From CADEFX01 sp050260355 (GTDB taxonomy: Bacteria; Pseudomonadota; Alphaproteobacteria; Rhizobiales; Hyphomicrobiaceae), in NCBI GenBank assembly GCA_050260355.1, contig JBLNBZ010000141.1, positions 1 to 50,476 on the forward strand: a DNA stretch of 50,476 nt. The letters run 5' to 3'. The notes beneath the pieces were generated by a model that was not told the DNA's origin, searched no databases, and saw only the letters and a program-made list of their open reading frames with translations. A program made the position numbers and the translations under genes. Of the stretch, positions 1 to 9,134 are shown piece after piece; position 1 is the stretch's first letter; each line of letters begins with the position of its first letter.

Positions 1-233
1 ACGCGCGACTGAGGTCGGCTCTTGCCGTGCTCGCCGAGGCCGAGAAGTACACCCTGCACGTGCCACCGCCGGCTCTGTGCACGGACAACGGGGTGATGAT
101 TGCCTGGGCAGGGGCCGAGCGCCTTGCCAGGGGGCAGATCGACGGGCTCGGCGTTTCGGCGCGGGCGCGGTGGCCGCTCGACGCCGACGCGGCGCCCGCC
201 ATCGGTGCCGGTCGGCTAGGGGCCAAGGCGTGA
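1..233 (+). CDS. tsaD: TsaD C-terminus, tRNA threonylcarbamoyladenosine transferase subunit (partial, 5' end outside window)
   Basis: Open frame running in from the window edge and ending at TGA 231-233. The visible 76 residues contain the TsaD/Kae1 C-terminal pattern LCTDNGVMIAWAGAERL, the last nucleotide/metal-binding segment of the ASKHA fold. TsaD, with TsaB and TsaE, transfers the threonylcarbamoyl group to A37 of ANN-decoding tRNAs in the cytoplasm. Its partner tsaB lies about 8 kb downstream at 7920. In many relatives tsaD is followed by gpsA; here a UDP-glucose dehydrogenase follows instead. The family assignment is firm although only the tail is present. Confidence 0.88.
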   Translation, partial: ARLRSALAVLAEAEKYTLHVPPPALCTDNGVMIAWAGAERLARGQIDGLGVSARARWPLDADAAPAIGAGRLGAKA

Positions 234-400
234 GGCAGAGCGTCTCGCTCCGTCTCCGCAAGCAACACTGCGGAGCTTGTGCGTGGCGAGCGGGCCCATG
301 CTATTGGCGAGGGCGCCCTAGGCCGAATTTCGCACCCGGACACAAAATGCGCTCGCGAATTTGCATAGATTTGTAGCTCCAACAGCTTCGAGACGGGATC

Positions 401-1723
401 ATGCGCATCGTCATCATTGGATCGGGCTACGTAGGCCTCGTGTCGGGAGCCTGCCTGGCCGACTTTGGCCACGACGTGATCTGCGTCGACAAGGATGCCG
501 ACAAGATCGCGAAGCTCAAGGCCGGCGAAATACCCATCTACGAGCCTGGTCTGGACGCGCTCGTGTCCGCCAACACCACTGCCGGGCGACTGACGTTCGC
601 CACGGAGCTCGGCGAGCACCTGCCCAGCGCCGAGGTGGTGTTCCTGGCCGTCGGCACGCCCTCGCGCCGCGGCGATGGCCATGCCGACCTGTCCTACATT
701 TACAAGGCAGCGCTCGAGGTCGCGCAGGAAGCCAAAGGGCCCATCGTCGTGGCAACCAAGTCCACCGTCCCGGTCGGCACCGGCGACGAGGTCGAGCGGA
801 TCATGCGCAAAGCCCGGCCGGACCTCGACTTCAGCGTCGTATCCAACCCGGAGTTCCTGCGCGAAGGCTCCGCCATCGAGGACTTCAAGCGTCCGGACCG
901 CATCGTGATTGGCGCCAACGACCAGCGCGCGCGCGAAGCCATGACCGAGGTCTACCGGCCGCTCTACCTGAATCAGCCGCCGATCATGTTCACCAGCCGG
1001 CGCACGTCCGAGTTGATCAAATACGCGGCCAACGCGTTCCTCGCGCTCAAGATCACCTACATCAACGAGATCGCCGATCTGTGCGAGCAGGTCGGCGCCA
1101 ACGTTCAGGAGGTGGCGCGCGGCATAGGACTGGACAACCGCATCGGGTCGAAGTTCCTGCATGCCGGACCCGGCTACGGCGGCTCGTGCTTCCCCAAGGA
1201 TACCATGGCGCTGATCAAGACCGCGCAGGACTACGACTCGCCCTTGCGCATCGTCGAGACCGTGGCGGCCGTCAACGAGCAGCGCAAACGGGCCATGGGC
1301 CGCAAGGTGATCGCCGCCTGCGGCGGCAGCGTTCGCGACAAGACGATCGCCATCCTGGGTCTCACGTTCAAGCCCAACACCGACGACATGCGAGAGGCTC
1401 CATCCTTGGCGATCATCACCGCCCTGCAGGATGCCGGTGCCATCGTTCGCGGCTACGATCCCGAGGGCACCGAGCAGGCGCGCTCGCTGCTGCAGAACGT
1501 TACGCTCTTCGACAATGCCTACTCGTGCATCGAGGGTGCTGATGCGCTGGTCATTGTCACCGAGTGGAACGAGTTTCGCGCGCTCGATCTGCGTCGCGCC
1601 AAGCGGCTGCTCAAAACGCCCGTGGTGGTCGACCTGCGCAATATCTATCGCGTTGAGGAGATGGCGAAGCTGGGCTTCTCCTATACCAGCGTGGGGCGGC
1701 CGCCGGCTGAGCCGAAGAGTTGA
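401..1723 (+). CDS. ugd: UDP-glucose 6-dehydrogenase
   Basis: A 440-residue protein, the usual length for bacterial Ugd. It oxidises UDP-glucose to UDP-glucuronate with two NAD+, supplying precursors for exopolysaccharide, capsule or glycolipid. The N-terminus has the Rossmann motif IGSGYVGLVSG (about residues 6-16). The catalytic loop GPGYGGSCFPKD puts the nucleophilic cysteine at residue 263. The C-terminal domain carries FKPNTDDMREAPS, typical of the UDP-binding domain. The start at 401 follows a weak GACGGGA ribosome site. It stands alone, convergent with the transporter gene whose stop is 15 bases away. No partner polysaccharide genes are in the window, so the end product is unknown. Confidence 0.95.
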   Translation: MRIVIIGSGYVGLVSGACLADFGHDVICVDKDADKIAKLKAGEIPIYEPGLDALVSANTTAGRLTFATELGEHLPSAEVVFLAVGTPSRRGDGHADLSYIYKAALEVAQEAKGPIVVATKSTVPVGTGDEVERIMRKARPDLDFSVVSNPEFLREGSAIEDFKRPDRIVIGANDQRAREAMTEVYRPLYLNQPPIMFTSRRTSELIKYAANAFLALKITYINEIADLCEQVGANVQEVARGIGLDNRIGSKFLHAGPGYGGSCFPKDTMALIKTAQDYDSPLRIVETVAAVNEQRKRAMGRKVIAACGGSVRDKTIAILGLTFKPNTDDMREAPSLAIITALQDAGAIVRGYDPEGTEQARSLLQNVTLFDNAYSCIEGADALVIVTEWNEFRALDLRRAKRLLKTPVVVDLRNIYRVEEMAKLGFSYTSVGRPPAEPKS

Positions 1724-1738
1724 ACCCAGTGTCGAGTC

Positions 1739-3067
1739 TCATTCACCGCGCACGTCTGCGGGCTTGATTTCCCCGGCGGCCTCGGCGCGAGCGGCCTGCT
1801 CGCGGCCCAGCCGCAGGCTGAGCCACAGCCACATCGCTGCGAGCGGCAGTGCGAGCATGGCGACGACCCATGCGGGTGCGCCGAGCCCTCTGGTCAGCAC
1901 ATTGAGGATCCAACCGCTCGCCGCATCGCCGCCGCGGAACACGACGGTGTCGACGAAATTCTGCGCCTTGTACTTATCCTCGGGCGCCACAACCGTGTAG
2001 AGCACACGCACGGCTGGATTGGCGATGGCAAACGTCACCGCGCGCTCGATCACCATCACAGTCCCTATGACTGCCAGGGTCGGTGCAGCGACCAGCGCCA
2101 GCAGACCCAGCGTCGCCGAAACCGGAAGGGCGGCGATGCTGGCGCCGATCCCCGCACGCCGCATGATCAATCCAGTCAACCCGAGCTGGATGAGAACCGT
2201 GAGCGTGTTCACCGTCAGGTCGAGACGAGCGAAGAACTGCACCCTGTCGGCACGGTCGGCGACCGTCATACCGACGATGCGAGTCTGCTCGAAATAGAAG
2301 TACGTGCCGATCAGGTTCGCCAGCAGCACCAAAAAAGCGATCTTGCGCAGATAGGGCGAGGCGAAAACGCGGCAGGCGCCGGCGAGCAACTCCCCGGCGG
2401 AGTAGCTTCTGCGCGAGGGCTCGACCCGCTCATCGACACGCAATCGCTGCAATTGACGTACGCAGCCGATCGCGACTGCAAGCAGCGACGCCGCCACGAG
2501 CAACAAGTTCGTGGGCCCAAGGACATGCACCAGGCTATGTGTGACAAGCGGGCCCGAGATCGCGCCGGCACTCCCGCCCGCCGCGATGAACCCATAGAGC
2601 CGCTTCGCCTGCTCGGTGTGCCAGGCATCCGACATGACGCTCCAGAACAGCGAGATGGCGAACAGGTTGAATACACTCACCCAGACGAAGAATGCGCCTG
2701 CCAGCACCGCGCCGGCACGAGACTGCGCGAACAGGAGCCAGAACAGGGCGAGATTGCTGATGCAGAAGAGATAGACGATCGGGACGATGCGGCGGCGCTC
2801 GAAGCTCGACACCACCCAGCCGAACACCGGCACCGCCGCCAGCATGACGAGAAAGACGATCACAAACAGCCACTGCAAGCCTTGGGTGCCGACCGTAACG
2901 CTCATCTCGTCGCGCAGCGGCCGCAGGATGTAGTAACTGCAGAGCACCGCGAAGAAATACGCGAAGGACCACAGCAGCGCGCCAATCTCGTGCCGCTCGA
3001 CGCTGGCAACGCGTAACAGAAGGCGAGCAAGGCCGCTTGGGCCTGGCGGTTGCGGCAGGACTGCCAT
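1739..3067 (-). CDS. NTP/NDP-exchange-type (MFS fold) membrane transporter
   Basis: A polytopic inner-membrane protein of 442 residues, with about ten to twelve hydrophobic segments by eye. An early motif (YYILRPLRDEMSV) resembles the bacterial ATP/ADP-translocase-like branch of the major facilitator superfamily found in free-living bacteria. I chose the ATG at 3067 because the product then begins just before the first conserved segment and an AAGGG element lies upstream; the open frame continues to a GTG at 3157. It is divergent from murJ across about 115 bases. The substrate is unknown, and true nucleotide exchange is not established for free-living members of this branch. Confidence 0.7.
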   Translation of the reverse strand: MAVLPQPPGPSGLARLLLRVASVERHEIGALLWSFAYFFAVLCSYYILRPLRDEMSVTVGTQGLQWLFVIVFLVMLAAVPVFGWVVSSFERRRIVPIVYLFCISNLALFWLLFAQSRAGAVLAGAFFVWVSVFNLFAISLFWSVMSDAWHTEQAKRLYGFIAAGGSAGAISGPLVTHSLVHVLGPTNLLLVAASLLAVAIGCVRQLQRLRVDERVEPSRRSYSAGELLAGACRVFASPYLRKIAFLVLLANLIGTYFYFEQTRIVGMTVADRADRVQFFARLDLTVNTLTVLIQLGLTGLIMRRAGIGASIAALPVSATLGLLALVAAPTLAVIGTVMVIERAVTFAIANPAVRVLYTVVAPEDKYKAQNFVDTVVFRGGDAASGWILNVLTRGLGAPAWVVAMLALPLAAMWLWLSLRLGREQAARAEAAGEIKPADVRGE

Positions 3068-3181
3068 GTGGTGCTTCGACCCTTGCAATACGTGTTTCAC
3101 CCAAGTGAAGCACATGCATGACGGCTCAGCGACTGCGCGGTGACTTGCCCTGGGCACTCGCCTCGGCTACGCCTCGCCCTC

Positions 3182-4768
3182 ATGCAGCTCTACCGCGCCT
3201 TTGCCACGGTCGGCGGGCTCACGCTGGTGAGCCGTGTCCTCGGCTTTCTTCGTGACATCATGCTGGCGGCCATTGTCGGGACGGGGCCGGTCGCGGAAGC
3301 CTTCGTCGTGGCCTTCCGCTTTCCGAACCTGTTTCGGCGCTGGTTCGGAGAAGGCGCGTTCAACGCTGCCTTCGTCCCTCTGTTCGCCAAGCGGCTCGAG
3401 GGCGAGGGCCACGAGTCCGCGCGTGCCTTCGCCGAGGAGGCCATGGCCGGATTGACGTCCATCCTCGTCCTGCTGTCGGCCGCGTGCATGATTGCCATGC
3501 CGTGGCTGATGTATGTCCTCGCGCCAGGCTTCGCCGACACGCCGGAAAAATTCGATCTCGCGGTGCTGATGTCGCGCATCGCCTTTCCATACCTGCTCTG
3601 CATGTCGCTTGTCGCGCTCCTGTCGGGCGTCCTCAACACGTTCGGCAAGTTCGTCGAGAGCTCGCTCGTCTCCGTCGTGCTCAACGTGACGCTCATTGCG
3701 GCGATGCTGATCGCGCTGGCAATGGGCTACCGCAACGACCGCGGCGCAGGGCTGGTGATGGCGTGGGGCATCTTCGCCGCCGGCGTCCTGCAGCTTGCCG
3801 TGCTGGTCGATGGCGCACGCCGCAACGGCATGTTGCTGCGGCTGCGCTGGCCCCGGCTCAGCGACGACATGCGCCGCCTGGTGGCGCTCGGCATCCCCGG
3901 CATCGTTGCGGGCGGCATTACGCAGATCAACATCGTAATCGGCGGCATGATCGCGTCTTGGCAGGACGGCGCGGTGTCCTACCTCTACTACGCCGACCGG
4001 CTCTACGAGCTGCCGCTTGCCATCGTCGGCATCGCCATCGGCGTTGTGCTGCTGCCCGATGTGTCACGCCACCTGCGCGCCGGCAACGATGCGGCCGTGA
4101 TGGACAGCCAGAACCGCTCGCTCGAGTTCGCCATGCTGTTGACGGTGCCGGCCGCGGTGGCGCTGGCCGCGGTACCGCAATCGATCGTCGGCGCCTTGTT
4201 CGAGCGGGGTGCATTCGCGGCGCGCGACACCATTGCCGTCTCCAGCGCGCTCGCGATCTTTGCTCTCGGCCTGCCGTCCTTCGTCCTGATCAAGGTCTTT
4301 TCGCCGGCGTACTTCGCCCGCGAGGATACGCGAACGCCCATGCGCTACGCGGGGCTGAGCCTGACCGTGAATACGCTCGGCTCCATCGGACTGTTCATCC
4401 TGTTTCGCCAGCTCGGCATCATGCCGCACCTCGGCATCGCGGCGGCAACGACGATTGGCGGCTGGCTCAATGCCTTCCTGCTGTGGTCGACTTTAAAGCG
4501 CAGAGGCCACTTCGTCGCCGACACACGGCTCAAGCGGGCGCTGCCTATGATCGTAGGCTCGAGCCTCGCCATGGGCGTGGCGCTGTGGCTGCTCGCGGAG
4601 GCGCTGGCTCCCTGGCTCGAGCGCGATAACCATGCCCCGGTTCGGCTCGGGGCCTTGGCGCTCCTGGTCGGCCTCGGATGTCTCCTGTACTTCGTGCTGG
4701 CGCACGTCACTGGTGCGGCGCGGTGGGGCTCCCTGCGGGCCGCCTTCCAGCGGGGAAAGGGCGCCTGA
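3182..4768 (+). CDS. murJ: Lipid II flippase MurJ (MviN)
   Basis: A 528-residue MOP-superfamily membrane protein that flips the peptidoglycan precursor lipid II from the cytoplasmic to the periplasmic face. The N-terminus LVSRVLGFLRDIMLAA is the family signature and FRRWFGEGAFNAAFVPLF follows soon after. Hydrophobic segments continue to the C-terminus, consistent with the 14 helices of the family. The ATG at 3182 gives a start just before that signature; an upstream in-frame start at 3140 would add 14 non-conserved residues. trpS follows after 76 bases, an order common in Hyphomicrobiales. Confidence 0.95.
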   Translation: MQLYRAFATVGGLTLVSRVLGFLRDIMLAAIVGTGPVAEAFVVAFRFPNLFRRWFGEGAFNAAFVPLFAKRLEGEGHESARAFAEEAMAGLTSILVLLSAACMIAMPWLMYVLAPGFADTPEKFDLAVLMSRIAFPYLLCMSLVALLSGVLNTFGKFVESSLVSVVLNVTLIAAMLIALAMGYRNDRGAGLVMAWGIFAAGVLQLAVLVDGARRNGMLLRLRWPRLSDDMRRLVALGIPGIVAGGITQINIVIGGMIASWQDGAVSYLYYADRLYELPLAIVGIAIGVVLLPDVSRHLRAGNDAAVMDSQNRSLEFAMLLTVPAAVALAAVPQSIVGALFERGAFAARDTIAVSSALAIFALGLPSFVLIKVFSPAYFAREDTRTPMRYAGLSLTVNTLGSIGLFILFRQLGIMPHLGIAAATTIGGWLNAFLLWSTLKRRGHFVADTRLKRALPMIVGSSLAMGVALWLLAEALAPWLERDNHAPVRLGALALLVGLGCLLYFVLAHVTGAARWGSLRAAFQRGKGA

Positions 4769-4844
4769 GCAGGGCGAAACCCTTGCGCTGCCCGAGGCTT
4801 CGCGCCATAAGGCGCCGCACTCCTGCCCCCAGGGACCCACAGCC

Positions 4845-5885
4845 ATGATCAAGCTCGTTCCGCGCGTGTTCTCCGGCATGCAGCCGACCGGCAACCTGCA
4901 TCTTGGCAACTATCTCGGCGCCATGGTCCGCTGGGTCGAGATGCAGAAGAGCCACGAGTGCCTCTACTGCATCGTCGATATGCACGCGATCACGCTCTGG
5001 CAGGACCCGGCCGAGCTCAGGCAATCGATCCGCGAGGTGACGGCCGCCTATATCGCCAGCGGCCTCGATCCGGCGCGCTCCATCATCTTCAACCAGTCGC
5101 AGGTGGCCCAGCACGCCGAGCTTGCCTGGATCTTCAACTGCGTCGCGCGGCTCGGCTGGCTCGACCGCATGACCCAGTTCAAGGAGAAGGCCGGCAAGGA
5201 CAAGGAGCGCGCCTCGCTCGGCCTCTATGCGTATCCCGTGCTGATGGCCGCCGACATTCTGGCCTATCGCGGGACGCACGTGCCGGTGGGCGAGGATCAG
5301 AAGCAGCACCTCGAGCTGGCGCGCGACATCGCCCAGAAGTTCAACAACGACTACAAGCGCGAGATCGAGGCGAAGGGCTATGCGGGCGGGCAGTTCTTTC
5401 CTCTGCCCGAGCCGCTGATCCAGGGACCGGCTACACGCGTCATGAGCCTGCGCGACGGCACGAAGAAGATGTCCAAGTCCGACCCGTCGGACCTGTCGCG
5501 CATCAACATGAGCGATGACGCCGATACGATCGCGAGGAAGATCCAGAAGGCCAAGACCGATCCGGAGCCGCTGCCCGCAGCCGAGGATGGGCTTGAAAAT
5601 CGCCCGGAGGCCGACAATCTCGTCGGCATCTACGCGGCGCTTGCCAACACCGGGAAAGCCGATGTCCTGCGGCAATATGGCGGTCAGCAGTTCTCGACTT
5701 TCAAGAAGGCCTTGGCCGAGCTGGCGGTCTCGCGCATTGCGCCGGTCAATGCCGAAATGAAACGCCTGCTTGCTGACCCGGCGGAAATTGACCGCATCCT
5801 GGCGGCAGGCGCTGCGCGTGCGCGCGCGATCACTGCGCCAATCATGATGGAGATCAAGGACATCGTCGGTTTCCTTCAAAGTTGA
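4845..5885 (+). CDS. trpS: Tryptophanyl-tRNA synthetase
   Basis: A class I aminoacyl-tRNA synthetase of 346 residues, the normal bacterial length, which charges tRNA-Trp in the cytoplasm. The HIGH-type motif is in PTGNLHLGN (residues 14-22) and the KMSKS loop is at residues 208-212. The start at 4845 is placed immediately before the conserved RVFSGMQPTG segment. An open frame extends upstream to 4632, but that part overlaps the murJ end and has no synthetase character. It lies between murJ and a universal stress protein, a conserved arrangement. Nothing suggests a resistance variant. Confidence 0.97.
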   Translation: MIKLVPRVFSGMQPTGNLHLGNYLGAMVRWVEMQKSHECLYCIVDMHAITLWQDPAELRQSIREVTAAYIASGLDPARSIIFNQSQVAQHAELAWIFNCVARLGWLDRMTQFKEKAGKDKERASLGLYAYPVLMAADILAYRGTHVPVGEDQKQHLELARDIAQKFNNDYKREIEAKGYAGGQFFPLPEPLIQGPATRVMSLRDGTKKMSKSDPSDLSRINMSDDADTIARKIQKAKTDPEPLPAAEDGLENRPEADNLVGIYAALANTGKADVLRQYGGQQFSTFKKALAELAVSRIAPVNAEMKRLLADPAEIDRILAAGAARARAITAPIMMEIKDIVGFLQS

Positions 5886-5989
5886 CATCGAGCGCCGCGC
5901 TGCGCGCAAACACGACATGTGGAACTGAAGGACTGCCAGATCGGCCCTTTGCCAGTTGTTGTGCAAGAGCCGGCATGGCAGCATGAGGC

Positions 5990-6493
5990 ATGGCCAAGAA
6001 GCGCCGAGTATACGAGCAGGGTCACCTGCGAAAATTTCTGGTGATCGTCGACGATCTGCCGGAAGTGGAGGCTGCGCTGTTCTTCGCGGCAAGCCGCATC
6101 GAGCACAGCAGCGGTCAAATCGTCATGCTGTACGTAATCGAGCCGCAGGACTACCAGCATTGGGTGGGCGTGCGGCAGGTGCAGCTCGAGGAGGAGACGA
6201 ACAAAGCCAAGGCCGTCTTCCGCCTCTATCGACGCAAGCTCAACAACGCCGGATTCGAGTCGATTGCCTGCGAGGAGGTCATCCGCGAGGGCAAGAAGGC
6301 CGACGAGATCCTGAAGCTGATCGACGAGGATGAGGACATCGCGGTGCTGGTGCTCGGAGCAGCGGTCGATGCGAAGGGCCCAGGACCGCTCGTTTCCTCG
6401 CTCGCCGCGGGAAAGGCGGCCGGCACCTACCCCATTCCGATCACCATCGTGCCGGGGAAGCTGAGCCTCGAGGACTTGCGCGCCCTGGCCTGA
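5990..6493 (+). CDS. Universal stress protein (UspA family)
   Basis: A 167-residue single-domain UspA-type protein. The first strand is KFLVIVDDLPE (about residues 15-25), followed by an amphipathic helix and the LYVIEPQDY strand. The segment IAVLVLGAAVD near residue 120 precedes a serine-containing phosphate-loop region. The classical G-x2-G-x9-G(S/T) ATP loop is only loosely recognisable, so ATP binding is uncertain. These cytoplasmic proteins modulate stress responses. It sits in the order trpS-usp-nifU typical of Hyphomicrobiales, about 100 bases after trpS. Confidence 0.85.
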   Translation: MAKKRRVYEQGHLRKFLVIVDDLPEVEAALFFAASRIEHSSGQIVMLYVIEPQDYQHWVGVRQVQLEEETNKAKAVFRLYRRKLNNAGFESIACEEVIREGKKADEILKLIDEDEDIAVLVLGAAVDAKGPGPLVSSLAAGKAAGTYPIPITIVPGKLSLEDLRALA

Positions 6494-6653
6494 CCGGCGG
6501 CCGATTTCAGCCGTGCAAGCTCTCGGTCTGGGCGCGGGAGGCCCCTGGAGATTCAGGCCCATCCTGTCTATATTAGAGGAATTCCAAACAGGTCGTGCCC
6601 GAGGGTTCTACCGACGCAGCCCCGGAGCGAGAAGCAGAGGACCGAGGTACGAG

Positions 6654-7208
6654 ATGTTCATCCAGACCGAGCCGACCCCGAATCCCGCGACGCTCAAGTT
6701 CATCCCGGGCAGGACGGTGCTCGGCGACGGCACCGTCGACTTCAGGTCCGCGGAAGAGGCCGTGCACTCGCCATTGGCCCAGCGCCTGTTCGCCGTTGAC
6801 GGCGTCGTAGGCGTGTTTCTCGGATCGGACTTCATCTCTGTCACCAAGGGTGACAGCGAGTGGCAGCACCTGAAGCCGGCGATTCTCGGCGCGATCATGG
6901 AGCACTACATGTCTGGCGCTCCCGTCGTCGAGGACGGCGAGACGGCCGACGTCGACGCCGGCGACTACGATCCAAAGGACGAAGCAACCGTCAAGACCAT
7001 CAAGGAGCTGTTGGAGACGAGGGTGCGCCCGGCAGTCGCCAATGACGGCGGCGACATCATCTTCCATGGCTTCAAGGACGGCGTCGTCTACCTGCACATG
7101 CGCGGAGCGTGCTCAGGCTGTCCGAGCTCGACGGCAACGCTGAGAGGCGGCATCGAGCGCCTGCTGCAGCACTTCTGCCCGGACGTGCAGGAGGTCAGGC
7201 CCGTATAG
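6654..7208 (+). CDS. NifU/NfuA-type Fe-S cluster scaffold
   Basis: A 184-residue protein with an N-terminal Nfu_N domain (MFIQTEPTPNPATLKFIPG) and a C-terminal NifU-like domain with the cluster-ligating motif C153-S-G-C156. It would carry a [4Fe-4S] cluster between subunits and deliver it to apo-enzymes. The start at 6654 follows an ACGAG element and matches the conserved family start; the longer open frame from 6513 has no homology-like content. It lies just before the nitroreductase and tsaB-rimI genes, in a conserved block. Confidence 0.93.
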   Translation: MFIQTEPTPNPATLKFIPGRTVLGDGTVDFRSAEEAVHSPLAQRLFAVDGVVGVFLGSDFISVTKGDSEWQHLKPAILGAIMEHYMSGAPVVEDGETADVDAGDYDPKDEATVKTIKELLETRVRPAVANDGGDIIFHGFKDGVVYLHMRGACSGCPSSTATLRGGIERLLQHFCPDVQEVRPV

Positions 7209-7258
7209 GGCGCATCGCAGACGGCAGATACGAAGCCGGCACGTTCGGCCAATCCATC

Positions 7259-7286
7259 TTGACGGTTGGGGTAAAGGTCCTACGCT
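7259..7286 (+). promoter_or_regulatory. Candidate sigma70-type promoter before the nitroreductase-tsaB-rimI run
   Basis: TTGACG at 7259-7264 is followed after 16 bases by TACGCT at 7281-7286, about 30 bases before the start codon at 7317. The -35 is near consensus and the -10 is weak. If real, it would separate transcription of the next three genes from nifU. Confidence 0.35.
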
Positions 7287-7316
7287 GACACCCCTTTGTC
7301 CTGCTTGGAGCTGTCA

Positions 7317-7910
7317 ATGTTCGACCGCGTTCCGGATGCCGCCCTGGATCAGCTCTTCCGCAACGCTCGCACGCATAACAAGTGGCAATCCAAGGACGTG
7401 CCCGACAGCCTCCTTCACGAGCTGGTCGAGCTGATGCGATTGGGGCCGACCAGCGCGAACTGCCAGCCGGCGCGGATCGTGTTCGTCAAGTCGGCCGCGG
7501 CAAAAGAGCGCCTGAAACCGTTCCTGTCCGAAGGCAATCGCGCCAAGACGATGAGCGCGCCGGTTTGTGCCATCATTGCCTACGACTTGAAGTTCTACGA
7601 GCACCTGCCCCGGCTCTTTCCGCACAATCAGTCGGCGCGGAGCTGGTTCGACGGCAAGGCGGACCACATCGCCACCACGGCGCTGCGCAACAGCTCGTTG
7701 CAGGGCGGCTACTTCATCCTGGCTGCCCGTGCCCTTGGGCTGGACGCGGGACCAATGTCGGGGTTCGACAATGCCGGCCTCGACAAGGAGTTCTTTCCCG
7801 AAGGGACCGTGAAGTCCAACTTCCTCTGCAGTCTCGGCTACGGCGATCCGTCCGTCCTGTTCCCGCGCCTGCCCCGTTTCACCTTCGACGAGATGGCGAA
7901 GATCCTTTAG
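7317..7910 (+). CDS. RutE/HadB-type nitroreductase-family protein (malonic semialdehyde reductase-like)
   Basis: A 197-residue FMN-dependent nitroreductase-fold protein. The pattern LMRLGPTSANCQPARIVFVKS is typical of the RutE/HadB branch, which reduces malonic semialdehyde to 3-hydroxypropionate or acts on related small carbonyls with NAD(P)H. GYFILAARALGLDAGPMSGFD is the conserved middle of the family. The start at 7317 is preceded by TTGGAG, which favours it over the in-frame start at 7296. No other pyrimidine-degradation (rut) genes are visible, so the Rut pathway role is not supported. tsaB begins 9 bases after its stop. Confidence 0.82.
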   Translation: MFDRVPDAALDQLFRNARTHNKWQSKDVPDSLLHELVELMRLGPTSANCQPARIVFVKSAAAKERLKPFLSEGNRAKTMSAPVCAIIAYDLKFYEHLPRLFPHNQSARSWFDGKADHIATTALRNSSLQGGYFILAARALGLDAGPMSGFDNAGLDKEFFPEGTVKSNFLCSLGYGDPSVLFPRLPRFTFDEMAKIL

Positions 7911-7919
7911 CGTTGCGCG

Positions 7920-8624
7920 ATGAAGATTCTGGCGTTCGACACCTGCCTCGGTGCCGTTTCCGCCGCCGTCCGCTTGAAGGATGCGCACGGCGCGTGGGTC
8001 GTGCGCGAGGCGTACGAGGAGATGGCGGTGGGCCAGGCGGAGCGCCTCATGCCCATGATCGGCGATGTCTTGCAGGAGGCCGGCCTGCGCTTCGCCGACC
8101 TCGACCGGATCGCGGTCACGTGCGGTCCGGGCTCGTTCACCGGCGTGCGCGTGGGTGTCGCTGCGGCCAGGGCCCTGGCGCTGGCGACAGGCCTGCCGGT
8201 GGTGGCAGCGACGAGCCTCGCCGTCATGGCTGCGCGTGCCAGCGTGCTTCTTGGCTCGCCCGCCAACGCCCCCATCACGGTGGCCATCGACGCCCGTCGC
8301 GGAGGTCTCTACGTCCAACGCTTCAATGCCGATGGCAGCCAGGCAATCACCTCCCCCGAGGTGCTTTCTCCCGAAGCGGCCGCCGAGCGCATCGGTGCTC
8401 GTCGCACGGTCATGGTGGGTTCCGGCGGGGAATTGCTTGCCCGAGCGCTGGCCGCGTCGGGCCGGGGCTCAGCCGAAGTCGCTCTTCCTAATCTCCAGCC
8501 GCACGCCCACACGCTGGCGCTCATGGCGCCCGCCCTGACGCCGGTAGCTACCGTAACGCCTCTTTATCTGCGTCCGCCGGACGCAAAGCCGCCGCGGGAC
8601 ATGGGTTTGGCGACGGTGGAATAG
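7920..8624 (+). CDS. tsaB: TsaB, tRNA threonylcarbamoyladenosine biosynthesis protein
   Basis: A 234-residue ASKHA-fold protein beginning KILAFDTCLGAVSAAVR, with the diagnostic TCGPGSFTGVRVG segment near residues 62-74. It lacks the metal-binding histidines of TsaD, as expected for TsaB, which dimerises with TsaD and TsaE for t6A synthesis. rimI starts 3 bases after the stop, a coupling seen across proteobacteria. Length and motifs are normal. Confidence 0.95.
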   Translation: MKILAFDTCLGAVSAAVRLKDAHGAWVVREAYEEMAVGQAERLMPMIGDVLQEAGLRFADLDRIAVTCGPGSFTGVRVGVAAARALALATGLPVVAATSLAVMAARASVLLGSPANAPITVAIDARRGGLYVQRFNADGSQAITSPEVLSPEAAAERIGARRTVMVGSGGELLARALAASGRGSAEVALPNLQPHAHTLALMAPALTPVATVTPLYLRPPDAKPPRDMGLATVE

Positions 8625-8627
8625 CGC

Positions 8628-9113
8628 ATGGGAGAGCGCGGAGACGTACGGCTTGTGACGGCGGCGCCGGACCACGCAAGCGGCGTAGCGGCCTTGCATG
8701 GCAAGCTGTTCGAGAAGGCGTGGGACGCGGAAGGCGTCAGACGATTGCTCGAGCACCCTGCGTGCCTGGGCCTTGTCGCCCTGAAGCCGGCAGGCGGCAG
8801 CGCCATCGTCGGATTCGTCATCGCGCAACTTGCGGCTGGCGAGGGGGAGATCCTGTCCCTCGGCGTCGATCCCGGTTGGCAGAGACGAGGCCTCGGCTCA
8901 CGGCTGGTCGCGACGATCGTCGAGACGGCACGAAGCAAGGATGTGCATCGGCTCTTCCTCGATGTCGCCGAAAGCAACAGCGCGGCGATCGGCCTTTATG
9001 CGCGGCTCGGCTTTACGCAGATGGGCCGCCGCAAGGCCTACTATGCTCACGCCGACGGAAGCCGCGAGGATGCCTTGCTCATGGTACACGATGTCCGAGC
9101 CGCTTCGAGGTGA
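8628..9113 (+). CDS. rimI: Ribosomal-protein S18 alanine N-acetyltransferase RimI
   Basis: A 161-residue GNAT-fold acetyltransferase. The acetyl-CoA pyrophosphate loop is QRRGLGSRL, preceded by the beta4 strand EILSLGVDP. The C-terminal part LFLDVAESNSAAIGLYARLGF is characteristic of RimI, which acetylates the N-terminal alanine of ribosomal protein S18. The position directly after tsaB supports the call. It converges with the amidase gene, 21 bases away. Confidence 0.92.
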   Translation: MGERGDVRLVTAAPDHASGVAALHGKLFEKAWDAEGVRRLLEHPACLGLVALKPAGGSAIVGFVIAQLAAGEGEILSLGVDPGWQRRGLGSRLVATIVETARSKDVHRLFLDVAESNSAAIGLYARLGFTQMGRRKAYYAHADGSREDALLMVHDVRAASR

Positions 9114-9134
9114 GGCAGCAGGCTCCGCACGCGC

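Noticed and set aside
4707..6092. A 461-codon leftward frame opposite trpS
   Set aside because: Antisense shadow of a gene with clear HIGH and KMSKS motifs.
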